The notes under the pieces were generated by a model. It saw only the letters and a list, made by a program, of their open reading frames with translations, did not search any database and had not been told where the DNA came from. Shown piece after piece: positions 1-13,040 of a stretch of DNA of 64,000 nt; positions within the stretch are counted from its first letter, which is position 1, and each line of letters opens with the position of its first letter. This DNA is from Edolisoma coerulescens (Eukaryota > Chordata > Aves > Passeriformes > Campephagidae): NCBI GenBank assembly GCA_013397115.1, contig VWZW01006262.1, forward strand, positions 186,001 to 250,000, given 5' to 3'. A program made the position numbers and the translations under genes.

Positions 1-1572
1 AGCAGTGGAGGGAGGAGTGTATGCTTACACCCTCTGCCCCTTTCTATGCCCCGGAAGAGGCTTGTCCCCTTTCCACAGTGCTAAGCTGAGATGTAAGCCC
101 CAAGACATGAGGTGTTTGGCACACAGAAGGCCAGGAGAGTGAGAAGTCCCTGCCACCCAGAGTCATGGTCCAGGCTGCTGTGAAGGACTGGCTGCTCCCA
201 GGCAGGATGTCCCCCTGATAGCTCTCAGGGGCTGTGTAACACGTGCTGTCGTGGCCAGCCGTGGAGCACTTGGGGAACCGAAAGAGGCAAGCCTGCAGCT
301 GTCTTCTGAGCAGTTTTCCCAGGCCACCACGGGTAATACAGGAGATGTGGGCTGCAGGCAGGGAGCCACCCCGTATTTTCTCTGCAGCTGCATTCAAAGA
401 AGGTGTTTATCATAGGACCTATAAATGATATCTCTTCCCATTCAAGATCTGATCTGTAAATCTGTTGTGCAGCTCCAGTCAGCTGGATCACTTAGGTTAC
501 CTCTTCGGGGCATGGTGTAAGTCCTTCTTGAAACCAGCCCTTAGCATAGTGCATGGCTGGGAATCCTCCTGCTGCTAAAGTGCTGGATATGAGCTACAGC
601 CAGGAGGAACGCTGTATATTTTCTTTTTTGTTCTTTCTTACTCTGTGAGCCATCACAGAGCCCTTTCATTGAGATGTTGAGTTCTGAATGTCTGGAATAT
701 GATTAGGCTGGGTCATCTTTTCATATAGATTTTTTTATTATTATTATTTCTAACATTTACCCACTTAACTGTGAACAATGATATTTATGGGGAGCATGTC
801 CATCCACACATAAATATTGCTGGTAATATGCCCAGGGACAACCACTCGCTAGGCAGCAGGACTTAAAAAATGTAGTCAGTGTATTAAAGCCCACCCATAG
901 TGATTTATCTTCTGACTTAATTTCCACAGGTGGAGGTCACAATGGCAGTTCTGCCGTGTTCACAGTGGCCAAAGAGCAGCTTACAGTGTTAGAAGCACTG
1001 TGCACCATGGTGATATTGCACTCGAGGCAATCCATTACCTGTTGCTGCCAGGGCTACTTATGGATTCAGATCACCTACCCGTGTGTGGGAATGTGAACTT
1101 GCACATCACTGGAGACCCCGGAGCTTTATTTCCACCACACTGTGTATGCAGGCCTGTCAGAGAGTGTCATCCTCTGACCAAGTGACAGAGCAGGTGCAAA
1201 GCACAAAGAAAAGTGACGTGAGAAAGGAGAGGAGACCTCTGACGCAGAGATTTGTCTCTCATAATAGAACAATGAAAAAGGCAGCAGGGGGATTTTCAAA
1301 ACAACATCCTGAGAAAAAATGAAACAGTTCTGTGGACATTCCCCATCAGATGTAGCACTTCATGGCACAGCAAGAAGAGACAGCACAGTGTAAACTCTCT
1401 GAAGGCAAGGCCAGTGTTTGTAGTCTGTGTGTAGCAAAATAGCGAGCCAGTCCATGTATGACCTGGTTGCTACTCAAAAGCAAAGGGTCATCACAAGTTG
1501 GGTAAAATCATAAACAGAAGCAAGTATGTTTGTCAGTCTGCCTCTTTATAAGAAGGTTGTATAGTTACCCAC

Positions 1573-1600
1573 TAGCTGTATAGCTATATAGCTATATAGT
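1573..1600. repeat. TAGCTATA short tandem repeat with 16-bp palindrome
   Basis: The hexa- to octamer TAGCTATA is repeated imperfectly about three times. Positions 1584-1599 form a perfect self-complementary 16-mer (CTATATAGCTATATAG). This is a simple low-complexity element, and no function is implied. Confidence 0.7.
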
Positions 1601-2411
1601 TGTGATAAGAAAAAACAGGTACACTGTCTGGCATCAAACCTTTTTTTTTGAGATGGCTGCAGTATTGCAATCTAAACCTCTCTCTATATCCTATTGACTA
1701 TTGTACTCTTCCATGTTATTGTTTAACCGTGTCTGAAGACAAATGTTTTATATTAATTCTGATTTCCTTTAAATTGTCTTATTTCATGCTATCGAGCAAA
1801 TTAATCCACTGAATCAAGGGCAATTCTTTCTGTTGAGCAGCTCATCTTGCTCATTATTCATTTCTGAAGGAGTGAAAATCCTTTATATAACTTCATGCTT
1901 CTCTTGCTTACAGTATTCCCTGTAAACACAAGGAGTTGTCTTTCCGACATTTGCAATTGAGCTGGGAGCAGGCTGGAAATTTCCAATGAAGCAAAGGAAG
2001 AGGTAGATTAGTTTAACCCAAATCCAGGAGGTATCTAAAGTCCGTTTTTCAGGAAGTTTGCTCTAGGATTGCTTTGGGCCTGGGGAAGCCAGCACATACG
2101 CTCCCAGTGTATGTCCAGGAGCTGCACTGTGTCTGCCTTGAACTTTGTGAACCTTTTCCCAACAGAATATAACTGCTGGGCAAAATGTTCTGAGTAGAGC
2201 TGCAATATACAGTAAGGACTGTCTGGTTCCCTGGGAATCTGGAAGCCCAACTACAGCAAAATTGAATCTTTTTTAGCCTTGATATTTTGGGAAAGAATAA
2301 TCTCAACACCTGCAGATTGTGCTGATTGCAAAACATTGCAAAATATTCACATGGATTATCATTAGGTATTACAATATCTAATATATTATGCCCTATTTTT
2401 TTATCTCTACT

Positions 2412-2427
2412 GTATATATATATATAT
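2412..2427. repeat. (TA)n microsatellite
   Basis: This is an uninterrupted run of TA dinucleotides, about eight units, in an AT-rich neighbourhood. It is short but potentially variable in length. Confidence 0.85.
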
Positions 2428-5400
2428 GCTATTTTTATATAGTATACCTTTTAGGGTCCCAGCGTAAGTCACATGCGCAGTGTACCCTCTGTCTTCTCCC
2501 AGTGCCCATATCCAAGAGGCAGACCTAGCAGTGCCTGAGGCATTGAGGTTGCAAAGTGGATGAGGCCTGCAGAGGGAATGGATTTCAGGAAGAGAGGCCA
2601 GAAGCTTGGCTAGTCCTTATCCCACATGCCCACTAATGCACAGTACATGCTGGGACAGGGAAGAAGGGGTTTTGTGCCATTATACAACGGATTTGAAGGG
2701 TGCTCAGATGTTGTGTGTTGTCTGTGAATGCTGCAGTCACACACATCTATGCATGTCACTTCTGAAGATAGTGGCTTTGTCTGATGTGGAGGCTCTTGGT
2801 CTGGTGGCTGATAAAATGTCCCTTCCTGAGAGGGGAGTGAGTGACAGAGGGAATTAAGCTCCATTGCTTCTCCTGGAGGTAGAAAAACTTTTGAAGAGCT
2901 AATTTCTTATCTATCTGTTTGTTTTAGCAAGGCAGGGCTGCATTTTCATCCTTGTAGACTGATCTTGCTCATTCAAAATTGTTCATTCAACAGGAAAGTA
3001 AATATCTCTTTGAGCTATACTTCTCTCCCCCACTTACTTGGCAGGAGACACCTGTAAAAGAAGAATATAAATCATGTGTCAAACATGGTCTGCAGAGGAT
3101 TCAGCTGAGCAATTTCTGGCTTCCCCTGCATGTCCTCCAGCTGTTGTGCCCCTAGTAACTTCAACTGCTGTGCACAGGCTTGGCCTGGCTGCAGTTTCAT
3201 TCAGTAGGGTCTATACTTCCAAATATTTTCTGATATAACAATCTGGCTAGGCCGGGACTTCAAACCTCTTCCTGTGTGGACTGGGAAAAATATATAGTAA
3301 CCATTTCTGCACTCTGCAATGAACAACCATTTAATACTTGTAAGTAAAAGACTTCAGTCAGAGCACTGGATCAGCAAACTGCTTCTGTGGGAACCAGAGT
3401 CCGTGTGTCAGGTTCATATGTATCTCATCTCATACTTTCACAGCTTGGCTTGCCCAGGAAGGGAGACCATGTTTTCTAGCAGCATTTATCATATTTTTAT
3501 GTGATGACTGCCAAAACTCCTCCATGGATTTTCCCTGAAAATTCCTTTATGAAAGAAAATTACATTCGAACAAAGCTGAAAGGTGACTGCTTTCAACAGA
3601 AATTTCCTGTTATTTGTCAAAAAGAAGTCCCAACTGTCTTCACTGTAAAATTGTGATGCCCTACACCAAACCTGTTGTTCTCTAGCTTGCCCTGGGCTGA
3701 GATTGTGCTTGTAACAGCAGCAGAGCCACATCCCCAGAGCAGGTTCAGCATGGAAAGTGGTGGCAGACACCATGACACTTGGAATATAGCCATGGTGCCA
3801 AAGGGGCAGAGTGGAAGGGAGTGGGAGATATTTATACCACAAATAACCAAGAGGTATTTTAGAATGCAAATACTCAGGGGCTGATTTTTTTGCCAAAAAC
3901 TGAAACTTCTCTGAAAAAGATAAAGGGGAAAGTTCTTAAAAGCTTCTACAGGAAAAAGATTAATTTCAGTCATCTCTAATGACTGTGTTAAATGATGAAT
4001 ATGTTCTCTTAACCTAATTACTGTTTAGAAAATGGATTGCACATTGCTTTGCTATGTGCACCTCAAACATAAAATGTTAAAAATTATCTGCATTTTCTAA
4101 ACTCCCAGGGATTTTCTAGTACTAGGCACTCTGGGTGTGTGGCAGACGATATGGGACTTTAACTGGACCTCTGAGTAAGTCTGGTGGTCTGGGATTCTCC
4201 AAAACTCTTTACTCGTTGGTGTTAACCGGTAATATCTGGTGACTCCTTCCCTGTCATTTAACACAAAAAATTTTCTCTCCATAAATCCAGTGACTAAAGA
4301 TTTTAGGTCAGCTTTTAAGAATGGCACAAGAGATGTCTGCATAAACTCCACAGTAACCATATATAATGCTTGGTGTGTAAATTTGTAGGTATCCAGTTAA
4401 CCTCCTCCCCTCAGCTATTCTGTGAATTTCATCAGTGAAAATATTCTGCTCTTGGTATAAGCAGGTGACACCATCCATGTTCACTGAAGACCATACATGC
4501 AGGGAAAGCAAAATATCAGAACCGACATCAGCAAAGAGCAGAGAGTTTGCCAGAAATTTATAAATGTCCGTTTCAATGAGGGAGCTAAGCAGGACAGTGA
4601 CAGCAAATTGTGTCATGAGTGGCAATCAAACATATAAGGGAAAGCAAAGCAGTTTTTTTGCTTGTTTGTTTTTTTAGATTTAAAATAAAATTTGTTTCTC
4701 TCTAGCTGACGGCTGTGAGGGAGAAAGATTTTTTAAAAAATTCATATTATTAAATAAAAAGCTTATTTTTTGGAGAAGCATTTAATATTAAACCACTTGC
4801 ACTTGGAGAGTTTTTAATTTCTTAAGAACAAAACACAGTCCTTTCCACAACTGGATTATAGATTGATTACAGGACATCAAAAAGTCAAATAGATTGATTC
4901 ATAGCTGTTGAAGTCATTGCATGCTTGTGCTTACAAACCACATACTGCATGTGCATTTACTGTTAGTATGATTTATAATAGTATGCTAATAGTATTAACT
5001 GCATGCAAAAGCTTTGCAAACAGGGACCTGACTGAAACAGTTTAGAGAATAGCCAGGGACTGATTAAAGAATGGATGCAGCACACCGGGATGTGCTGTGA
5101 CTGACAGGGAAGTTTTCCATGTGCTTCCCTCAGACATTAATTTCTGAGTTTTCTTTTTTAGGGGGATTCTTCAATCTTATTATTTGCTTGCACTGCTCTG
5201 GAGGCAGGCTCATTGCTTTTGGGAAATTATTGCTTCAGAGTTGTGATATAGAAAGCTGGAGATGTAAGAGCAGAGAAGGAGGCAAGGTTGAAAGCTTGGA
5301 GGCAAAATGCAAAAGAAGTTACAACTGAGGTGGAAGAACATGGCACTGCTGGTAAACTTTGCAGATTAAATAAACTTCTCTGGCATGATAAGTGATGTTA

Positions 5401-7348
5401 ATAAGGACAGAGCATTCCTGCGGCAAGATCTGGACTGCTTGGTAAGCTGGATTTTTTTAGAAAGCTGGTGTATACACAGAGCCGCTGGGAAGGTCACATA
5501 CACACAAACCAAGAATTCAGGTTATATTTTCAGTTTCTGACTTAGAACTAGAAAGCAGAAATTCTGGAAATGGTGTAGGGGCTATTTTGGATGAACAAAT
5601 GAATGTGAATTCCCAGTATGAGGCTGGTGCTACAGGGGCTGATGCAATCCTTGTGCAAGTAAACAAAGGGATTTAGTAGTGCTAGGGAGTGCTAATGCTC
5701 ATGCTTGGATATCCAGAAAGTATGCAGAAAACTGGAAAAGCACTACAAAAACAGCTGAAAGAAATTCTACTTTTCAATAAGAGACTTAAAATCTCTTACA
5801 ACTATTTTCTAACTTATCCAATGGAAAGTTAGGAAGTAATTTAACTAAAATGTTCAAACATCGATTTCATGAGAACATTTCTGATGCTGATTTTCCTTGT
5901 GGGAAAGGAACTGCAGCAGAAAGGAAGACATACAAAGTACCAGAAAAAGTAGATTACCTTGTACCAGTTGCTCTACAGGAGCTGTTTGTCCCCTCTGTGC
6001 AAGTGTGTGTTTGCACCTCTTACCCTGGGAGACAGGCTCTCCTTACATATAACCTCGCCATTACTGTAGTTTGCTGTGGGTAAGAACATGAATAGGGGTG
6101 ATTACCTCAGGAAAGCTGACCCACAGTAATTTTTTCCCTTGAGGTGAACTGTTCAGATGTTAAAGTCCATAGAGAGGTCCAAGGGCTGTCAGCTGAGGCT
6201 AGCCACATTTGGATGAAAGATATGATGCATTTCTTTTTAACGGGGAGGGTTAAATATTTAGGTCAAGCTATCTAGGGATGTACAGGGTTCTCCATTAGTT
6301 GCAGTCTTTTAATCAAGACTAGGTGCCTTTGTGAAAGACACACTAATTGTTCAAACAGAAGTTAAAGGTTCAACATGGAAATTCCTGGATGAAATTTTAT
6401 GGCCTGTTAGGCTAAATGCTCATAATGAACGTTGCCTAGCCTTTCATTCTATTAATCTGTGAAAAAAATGAGCAGACAATTGACAGGTAACCAGGTCCTG
6501 TGCAGTTCAGGTTGAGGATAACAAGGACAGAGCTATTAAATTTGCTGGAAAAGGTAAAAGGAAGCTGCGGAGAAGTCTGTCAGAAAAATGGGCAGAGGGC
6601 TGGGCTTGGCTGCAGTAACGCAGGGCTCAGTGGAAGCACTTGTGGAACAATGTGGGACATTCCAAGAGAACGGGGAGGTTTTGCTGCTGCAAATGGCAGA
6701 GACTGTGCAATGGAGTGACAGGCACTCTTGAAAGAGGAAAATGAGTCCACACTGGAGGAAATGTCACTGCTGATCTATGGGGTTGTGGTGAGATATTATT
6801 TGCCAGTTCTGACAGAGGAGAGAGGAGAGAGTAATTTGGGCAGAAAGGTGAGACAGCCTTGGGGGAGAGTGTGCAGAGGTAGAAAGTCTGGACACTGTGG
6901 AAGACAAGAGAGACAGACAGTAGAGAAGGGTTTGAAGGATACTTGCTTTGGAGAATACAGAAGTCAGCAGACCATGAGCCTTCATTCATATAGCACATGC
7001 TTCACTTTAATCACAGGCTTACCTGATGGCATTGCATCCATGCTACTGAGGAAAAAACTAGGTGCCTTGCATGACATGAAAGCAGTGCATTCCATTTTAA
7101 CCACTCCATGACCAAAAATAAATTGTACAGTCATCCTATTCCAGACTACCAGATTGATGGCTGAATAGTTAGAACTCAGCAAGTTAGGTAATTTTGCACT
7201 GAATATAAATGAGAGTTATAAGATAAATGACATTTAGTGACATTAATTAACTGATTAAATTAAACCTGATATTTTAATCAGAATTTGTTTATGCAAAGCT
7301 CTGGATAAAAAAGAAATGGAGTTTAACCTAGTTACTTTTAAAATTCCA

Positions 7349-7431
7349 GTTACCATAACAACTTCTTGTGATATCAATTAAAGGTGGTCTTTTCTTTACA
7401 TTATTTTTAGAATTTGAGTTACCATAACAAC
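7349..7431. promoter_or_regulatory. Two identical X-box (RFX-like) motifs 69 bp apart
   Basis: The 14-mer GTTACCATAACAAC occurs exactly twice, at 7349-7362 and 7418-7431. It fits the RFX X-box pattern of two half-sites (GTTACC and AACAAC, matching RRYAAC) separated by AT. The 13 bases upstream of each copy also match at 10 of 13 positions (TTTTAAAATTCCA against TTTTAGAATTTGA). The pair could therefore come from a local duplication as well as from selection. RFX factors act at promoters and enhancers of ciliary and immune genes, but no such gene is visible here. Binding is inferred from motif shape only. Confidence 0.35.
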
Positions 7432-8110
7432 AGAACGCTGCTTCATTTGCAAAGAGTTAAAATACGTTGTTGTTCTTTGAGAAGCAATCAAAATACAAGT
7501 GGGATGCCAGGAATTAATACCCTGGAATGGCTGCACAAACAGCATTTTTCAAACACCTCACTTGTGGCACGAGAGCCTGATGGATCTTCTCCAGTGTGAC
7601 AGGCTCAAGATGTTCCTTGGTTGCTCAGATCAGGAAGAGATTATTTATCAATTGGAAAAGAGTAGGGCTGTCAGGCACCAGAGGTATTATGAGCTGTCAG
7701 ATCTGCAAGGAAAAATGATGCAATAGCAAATAAATTCACCTGGCCCTCAAGTGTTTCCGGAGGGCAGGCAGGAGAGTGCCTCTCAGTGAGGCAGTGGCCC
7801 CCTGCCTTCTTCCCAGAGATCCTTGGTGGGAAGAGAAAAATGCTGACAGATCATTTCAAGGACTGTGCTGGGGCCCCTTGGAGGTCATCCTTCTATTCTA
7901 CCTCTGGCCATTCTTCTCCTGGGAGGGGTTTTGCCTTATGCAAGAGCAACACCTGTTGACAGAGAGGAACCTTGGTATGAACTGCCTACAGAGAGGACTG
8001 GATGAAGTTATTCTCTCTGCCCAATCCCACAAGAGCTCCATGAGACATAAGCATGGGTGAGATTACAAATCAGAGGTGTCACTGTAACCAAGATGTAGAA
8101 AGGGCACTAC

Positions 8111-8142
8111 AAACATGCACACACATATGTTTGTGTATGTTT
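8111..8142. repeat. 32-bp imperfect palindrome
   Basis: The two 16-base halves are complementary at 14 of 16 positions around a central ATAT. The right edge overlaps TGTTTAC (8138-8144), the forkhead core. The element is made largely of AC/GT-rich sequence, so part of the symmetry may come from simple composition. Confidence 0.6.
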
Positions 8143-8885
8143 ACCATCAAATTAGCTACAGGCTTACACATATCCCAAGCCTTATTTTACATAACTACTG
8201 CTCTGCCTTCCCTCCGAAGGGGAGGTAACTAACAGCTACAGACCTCTACAGGGCCTGTACAGATGGAGCTCTTCTCTTCTTGCTGAGCTGGATTTTAGAG
8301 ATCACATTTACTTGTGTGTAGAGAAAGGGGAGGCCTTTGAACACTTCAAAGCCCTTGAACCTACAAGGAAACTGCCTTGAAGCAAAATAGCAGCCCATGA
8401 AGCAATGGAGTAAGGTGCTTTTCACAGCCAGGATCTCATCTGCAATCCAGATCTACGCTAGAAAAATGAGTAAGGTGAACATCAGCTTCTGTGCTAGCTG
8501 TCGTTCTGGGCGTTGCTATCTGTGAGAGGACACTGCAACACAAATGCAGTCCCTCTTATTCAGATGTGGTTTCCAGTGGATCTATGGGAGATACTCTAAG
8601 CTATTACCAAACTGGGGAAGAAAGTGGGATGTCTGAAAGCACAAGCTACATCCTCTGCCCAGCTTGCACACTTCCCACTCACACTTACACATTGACTGCA
8701 GAGGAAAAGGACACTTATACTGGAGTTCTATTGTTGCCTTTTGGGAGAAAAAACAGCTATAGCCATCTTACATTGTTCTGCAGTGACCTTTTTTCCAGGC
8801 AAAGAATGCAGATGAGGTCCTGAAAGTAGGAGAGGCAACCCTGCATTCCTGGTTTGATTGTGGTCTCCTTACTTAATGAGTTTTT

Positions 8886-8906
8886 AAGAGGAAGAGGAGG
8901 AGGAGT
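8886..8906. repeat. GA-rich purine tract
   Basis: This is a short run of A and G only (AGAGGAAGAGGAGGAGGAG type). It is low-complexity sequence with no other feature attached. Confidence 0.7.
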
Positions 8907-9023
8907 GGGTACACAGGGGAATTTGCATGTGCTCTTGTGTCTGAGGCTTATTTAATTAAAAGACAATAAAAATGTCAGCTGCTGCAAGTTGCAATCTGGA
9001 TCCCCTTCCGCTCCCTTTATCTG

Positions 9024-9047
9024 CCTTCCTTCTTCTTCCTTCTTTCA
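9024..9047. repeat. CT-rich pyrimidine tract
   Basis: This is a run of C and T (CCTTCCTTCTTCTTCC type). It could act as a polypyrimidine tract, but no AG follows at splice-acceptor spacing in a convincing context. Confidence 0.65.
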
Positions 9048-12000
9048 AAGCAAATAGATAAGTCATGGGGAGGAGGGGGGTGTCAAAGGACAGTACTGCT
9101 GCAAAATGCCAGCTTGTGCTGATTTATGTTGGGCTAACATAAGTTGTGAGGGGGCTCAAGGCAGAATCTGTCTTCTCTCAACAGCAGCTCCAAAGTCACA
9201 GTGTGTTTGTCTCTTGCAGTGGTTCACTAGATATGAATTTGGGGCAACTTCTTTCCCAGGATGGATGGCTTGAAAACACAGTCTCTTCTAGTGTCAGCCA
9301 CTTCGGGGCAAACCCCAGCTGCTCCTCACAGCTGCTGTGACACAGTCCCCCTACTTGGATCTGCTGGTGGGTGTCTTCTGTGAATGCTCTTTGCCCATTT
9401 AGGCTGAAGTGGGCTGGCTGCCTTGGTGAAGGCTTTAACATGGGTTACACTGGGAACAGCTCATTTTCCTGATGCAGACAAAGGTGTGCTCACACAGAAA
9501 GCTCATCTGGCTGAGCTTTGTGGGCTTCTCATCAGCAGCAGGGAGAGGGCCATGAAGATGTGGGACTGAGGTGGAGCAAACTTGTTGCAGAGGGGCAAGG
9601 CAGCATCAACATGCCCAGCAGGATTGCCTCTGACCTCCTGCAGAAATCTGACTTTATAGAAAGGCAGAGGAAAGCTTCATACCTGCCTCCCATTCCTTGA
9701 GATCATCTTGTGTTAGACTCCTGCCCAGCTGGGCCACACTGAACTTGTGTCTACGTGCAATTTTATTACTTGAAAAAAAATTGAAGGGAAGTATCATCTC
9801 AGGCATTGTTTACCTGCTGGTTATCCTTCCCTCAGCAGGTCTGGGTTCTGGGTGGTTGGTGCTATAGGGGAGAAAGTGCTGTGAGAAAGGCTAAGGGCAT
9901 GGTGTAAATGCCAGAAGTGGCTAACTCGTGTCCTGCAGACATGACTCATGCAGCACACTTGGAGTCCCAAAGAGACACCTATAATCCAGAGCCCTTTTAT
10001 CTGAATAAACTGTTCCTACTTGAACAGCAGCCATCCTACCTGGGACTAGTCAAGGTTTGCACATGCTGAAGCTAGGAATAGTGTGTCAGAACTAGCTGGG
10101 TGGGGAGCCCACCTGCAAGCAGGGCTACCCCCTTATGGACTGAGCATCCAGTCCCTGCTGAGTCCTTCCCCAGCCTCTGGGCAGAGTCAGATGCTCAGAG
10201 ATCCTGGCTCCCTGAACCTGAAGTCAGCGTCAATGGCTGGTAAATGTGGCCAAATGACTGTGGTGTGCCAAGCACAAAAATAATTGGGCCCTACAGAGAA
10301 AAGGTGAAGTACTTGTCACAGCAGTGAGAGCAGTAGTGCTCCTAATGTTACTTTGTATGAGTCTGGTCTGTATAGGGTCTTGCAGTGTGCTAGTCTTCAT
10401 AGCTCTTGAGTACCTTTCCTTTGGCAGCCTCTCATCAGCTCCTAGGAAAGCTGGCTGTATGGAGGGTGGATTGTTTCACTACTGCAAAAAGGAAAAGCAT
10501 AAGATGATGGAAATAAATGTATTGACAAGTGAGACGAATAAATGTTCCTCTTGCCTGCACTATCCAGAGGTGTTTGACATACCAAATTATGACATAACTG
10601 TAGGAGTAATGGTTGCAGCTGTTGCCTTTGTAAAATGATCTGTAATGCCACATGCTAATAAGTAAGACAACATGTCTAAGTCATTTTATATGGTGCCAGA
10701 AGACTAATCCCATGCCATGCGTGCACAGTGCCAAAAGTGGTCATATCACAGCAGTAGGATCAGTTCTGGAATAATCACATCCTTAGGAAAAAATCCTCTG
10801 TGTAATACAATGAAATCCCACTTAAACAAGTCAACCTTGTGAATCTATTAGAGCAGCATCCCCAGAGTACTGCTACTGTAGCTTGTTTCTAGCACAAAGT
10901 GCAACGCCCGTGTAAAAATGAAGACAGGAGCAGAATATTTACTCAGATGAAAATAGGCTTCTTTTGGGAATCCTTATGGAGAGAGAGACAGAAGAGCTGC
11001 AGTTGACATATGGAGGATATCAAAACCTAAAACCCGTTGTATGCAACCAACCTGTCAGACTGGTTCCACACACCTAATCCATACAGAACTCCACTTGTCT
11101 TCTGGAGGAAACTTCTTTGAGCTAAGATGGGGGATCATCCCCCTAATCTAAAGAAGTTCAAGCCCTTGCTGCATTTTACGATTCATACATTCATCCTGAA
11201 TAGGAACAGGATGTCACAGAGTCCCGAGGCAGCTTTGCAAATCTCATCATTTAGACCCATAAAATCTGGATTATTTTTTCTCCTATTAGCACTAAATACC
11301 ACCTTTGAAAAAAATGCTTTTGACAACTTGCTTCTAAGTATCAACACACACATATAAGTCTAGGAAATACATGAAAACTACTTAGTTATTGGATAATGAA
11401 ACCAGCTTCGCTAATTCAGCTGTGCAACACAGGCAGATGTGATTTCCCTAATACCTGGGGCTTAATAATTGCAGTATGTTAGGGCACATTTAAGCTTCCA
11501 AATCACGGTAGGTTTTTGTATATCCATGCAGAACATCATCCGAGTGTATCTATTCCTTGCTTTTCTTTCACAGAATGGTATTTATTGTATGTATTTGCTG
11601 TCACAAAGCATAGGAGGAAGTTAAAAAAATAAATAAATGAACACACTGGTGAGACATCTTCAGGGTCTTTTAAACAGCTGCTGAGCTTTCCATTTTCAAG
11701 AAGAGCTGGGGGATTTGAATAGACTGAAGCCAGACTGTTCATGGGACTGCTCTGCTTTCCTCAGCAGGGGGAAAACTTGACCTTGAATAGTTTCCTAGGC
11801 ACAAACAAGCATGCATCCACACCAGTAGTTGGAAGCTTATTCTCCTGCTGCCAGCCTATTGCTTCTCGGTGGTTTGCAGTTCAGCCTTGGGGCAGTAGCA
11901 ATGGAAGAGGGTACTGCCATCAAAGGAATGCTGTACTCTTCTTCCATTCCTTTCCATTTTCAGACTGGCCAGTGAATTAGGTGCTGTCATGGAGGATACA

Positions 12001-13027
12001 CAGTTAGGGACTTTCAAAGTATCCTGGGCTCAGCACTTGCACTGATGGTCTTATCTTTTTCTTCCCTTCACTCTAATGCTCTTGTGTCCTATATGTCTTA
12101 TGTTGATCACCGTATAAACCATGCAGATCTGGAGAGGTCTTTGAGGCAAGAACCTTGGTAGGTCTAGATATTTTTATGCCTTGAGATGTACAACCTCTGC
12201 TCTGTCTGCAGGGATTTCATGGCAAATTCATCCCAACTCAGTGAGTAGTTAAAGGACAAATACAATTTCTCTCTTTTTTTCTCCCTGGTGTATTCACTGA
12301 TCTCAAGAAGCTTCCATCCTGTTCAAGTGGGGTGCACAGAGTATGAAGGCAGGTGAGGCAGATTTCCAAGGAAAACAGCATGTAAGGCAAATGCATTCCC
12401 AAAGAGCTTCAGCACATGCTGTTTCCAGACAGATTTTGGTAACATTATAAACTAACAGGTGATTCAGGACAAAAGACTTAGAAAAGGTTCCTTATGCAGG
12501 CAGAGATGACATATTTACCCAGTGAGTTGCACAAATTCTTTTTTGCCCAAGTAGCTCCTGATTCATCTATACAGCTGTGTATATAGTATGGTGGAGGTTT
12601 CAGGCCTCTTGGTAGTCCTACTGGAGAGGTGACACTACTGTTCCAGAAATTCCCCTAAACAGATGGCCTCTGCAGACCAGAAGTCCCACAAATGCGTTGG
12701 AGGGATGTTAATCAGTTTTGCATGCAGTAAATAAGAATGTATTCAGGATGGAACATTTTGAGGCTTAGTCACAGAAAACAGCTTGAAGTTATTTATTGGA
12801 GGAGATTTTTGTTTGGGGGCCAGGATAATGGCTGAGAAAAATCAGATCATTTTCAAAAGTGAATAAATCTACCCATACAGATTTTCTTTCTTCCTACCCC
12901 TCTTTCCCTCATTACTCATTTTTCTGTCACTTTGTCTGTTGTCTTGATTTACTATAGCTTTTCCCAAAGCAAATTTTCTAAGAGAATGTCAGCTAATTAA
13001 TTATTGTTTCAACATCATTTTTATCCC

Positions 13028-13040
13028 AGACCTTTGACCT
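13028..13040 (-). promoter_or_regulatory. DR1-type nuclear-receptor half-site repeat
   Basis: Read on the minus strand the site is AGGTCAAAGGTCT. This is two AGGTCA half-sites spaced by one base with a single mismatch (12 of 13). Sites of this type bind HNF4, RXR heterodimers and COUP-TFs. It lies in an AT-rich block next to CTAATTAATTA. No promoter or target gene is visible, so function is inferred from the motif alone. Confidence 0.3.

Larger units (their letters stand above)
1..7340. other. Unique non-coding DNA, no gene recognised
   Basis: No protein domain, exon or RNA gene can be recognised here. Open frames are at most about 135 codons (for example the minus frame at 3489-3896), are often open on both strands at once, and resemble no family I know. 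Two AT-rich minus-strand frames at 4097-4360 and 4308-4625 overlap with a frame change. They show no catalytic or structural motif and I do not call them a pseudogene. The stretch holds short simple tracts: (TTA)n near 735-748, a TAGCTATA repeat at 1573-1600, (TA)n at 2412-2427 and an A/T palindrome at 4728-4741. I saw no transposon signature. Confidence 0.6.

Noticed and set aside
44..491. Overlapping minus-strand open frames at the window start
   Set aside because: Three frames are open over the same bases, the products match no family, and no splice or promoter signal supports any one of them.
3795..3812. Retroviral primer-binding site suggested by TGGTGCCAAAGGGGC
   Set aside because: It does not match a tRNA 3' end beyond the first bases, and no LTR pair or gag/pol frame is present.
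4097..4625. Two minus-strand frames that could be joined by a frameshift into a pseudogene
   Set aside because: I recognise no homologue, the overlap gives no evidence of a single frameshift, and the lengths are compatible with chance.
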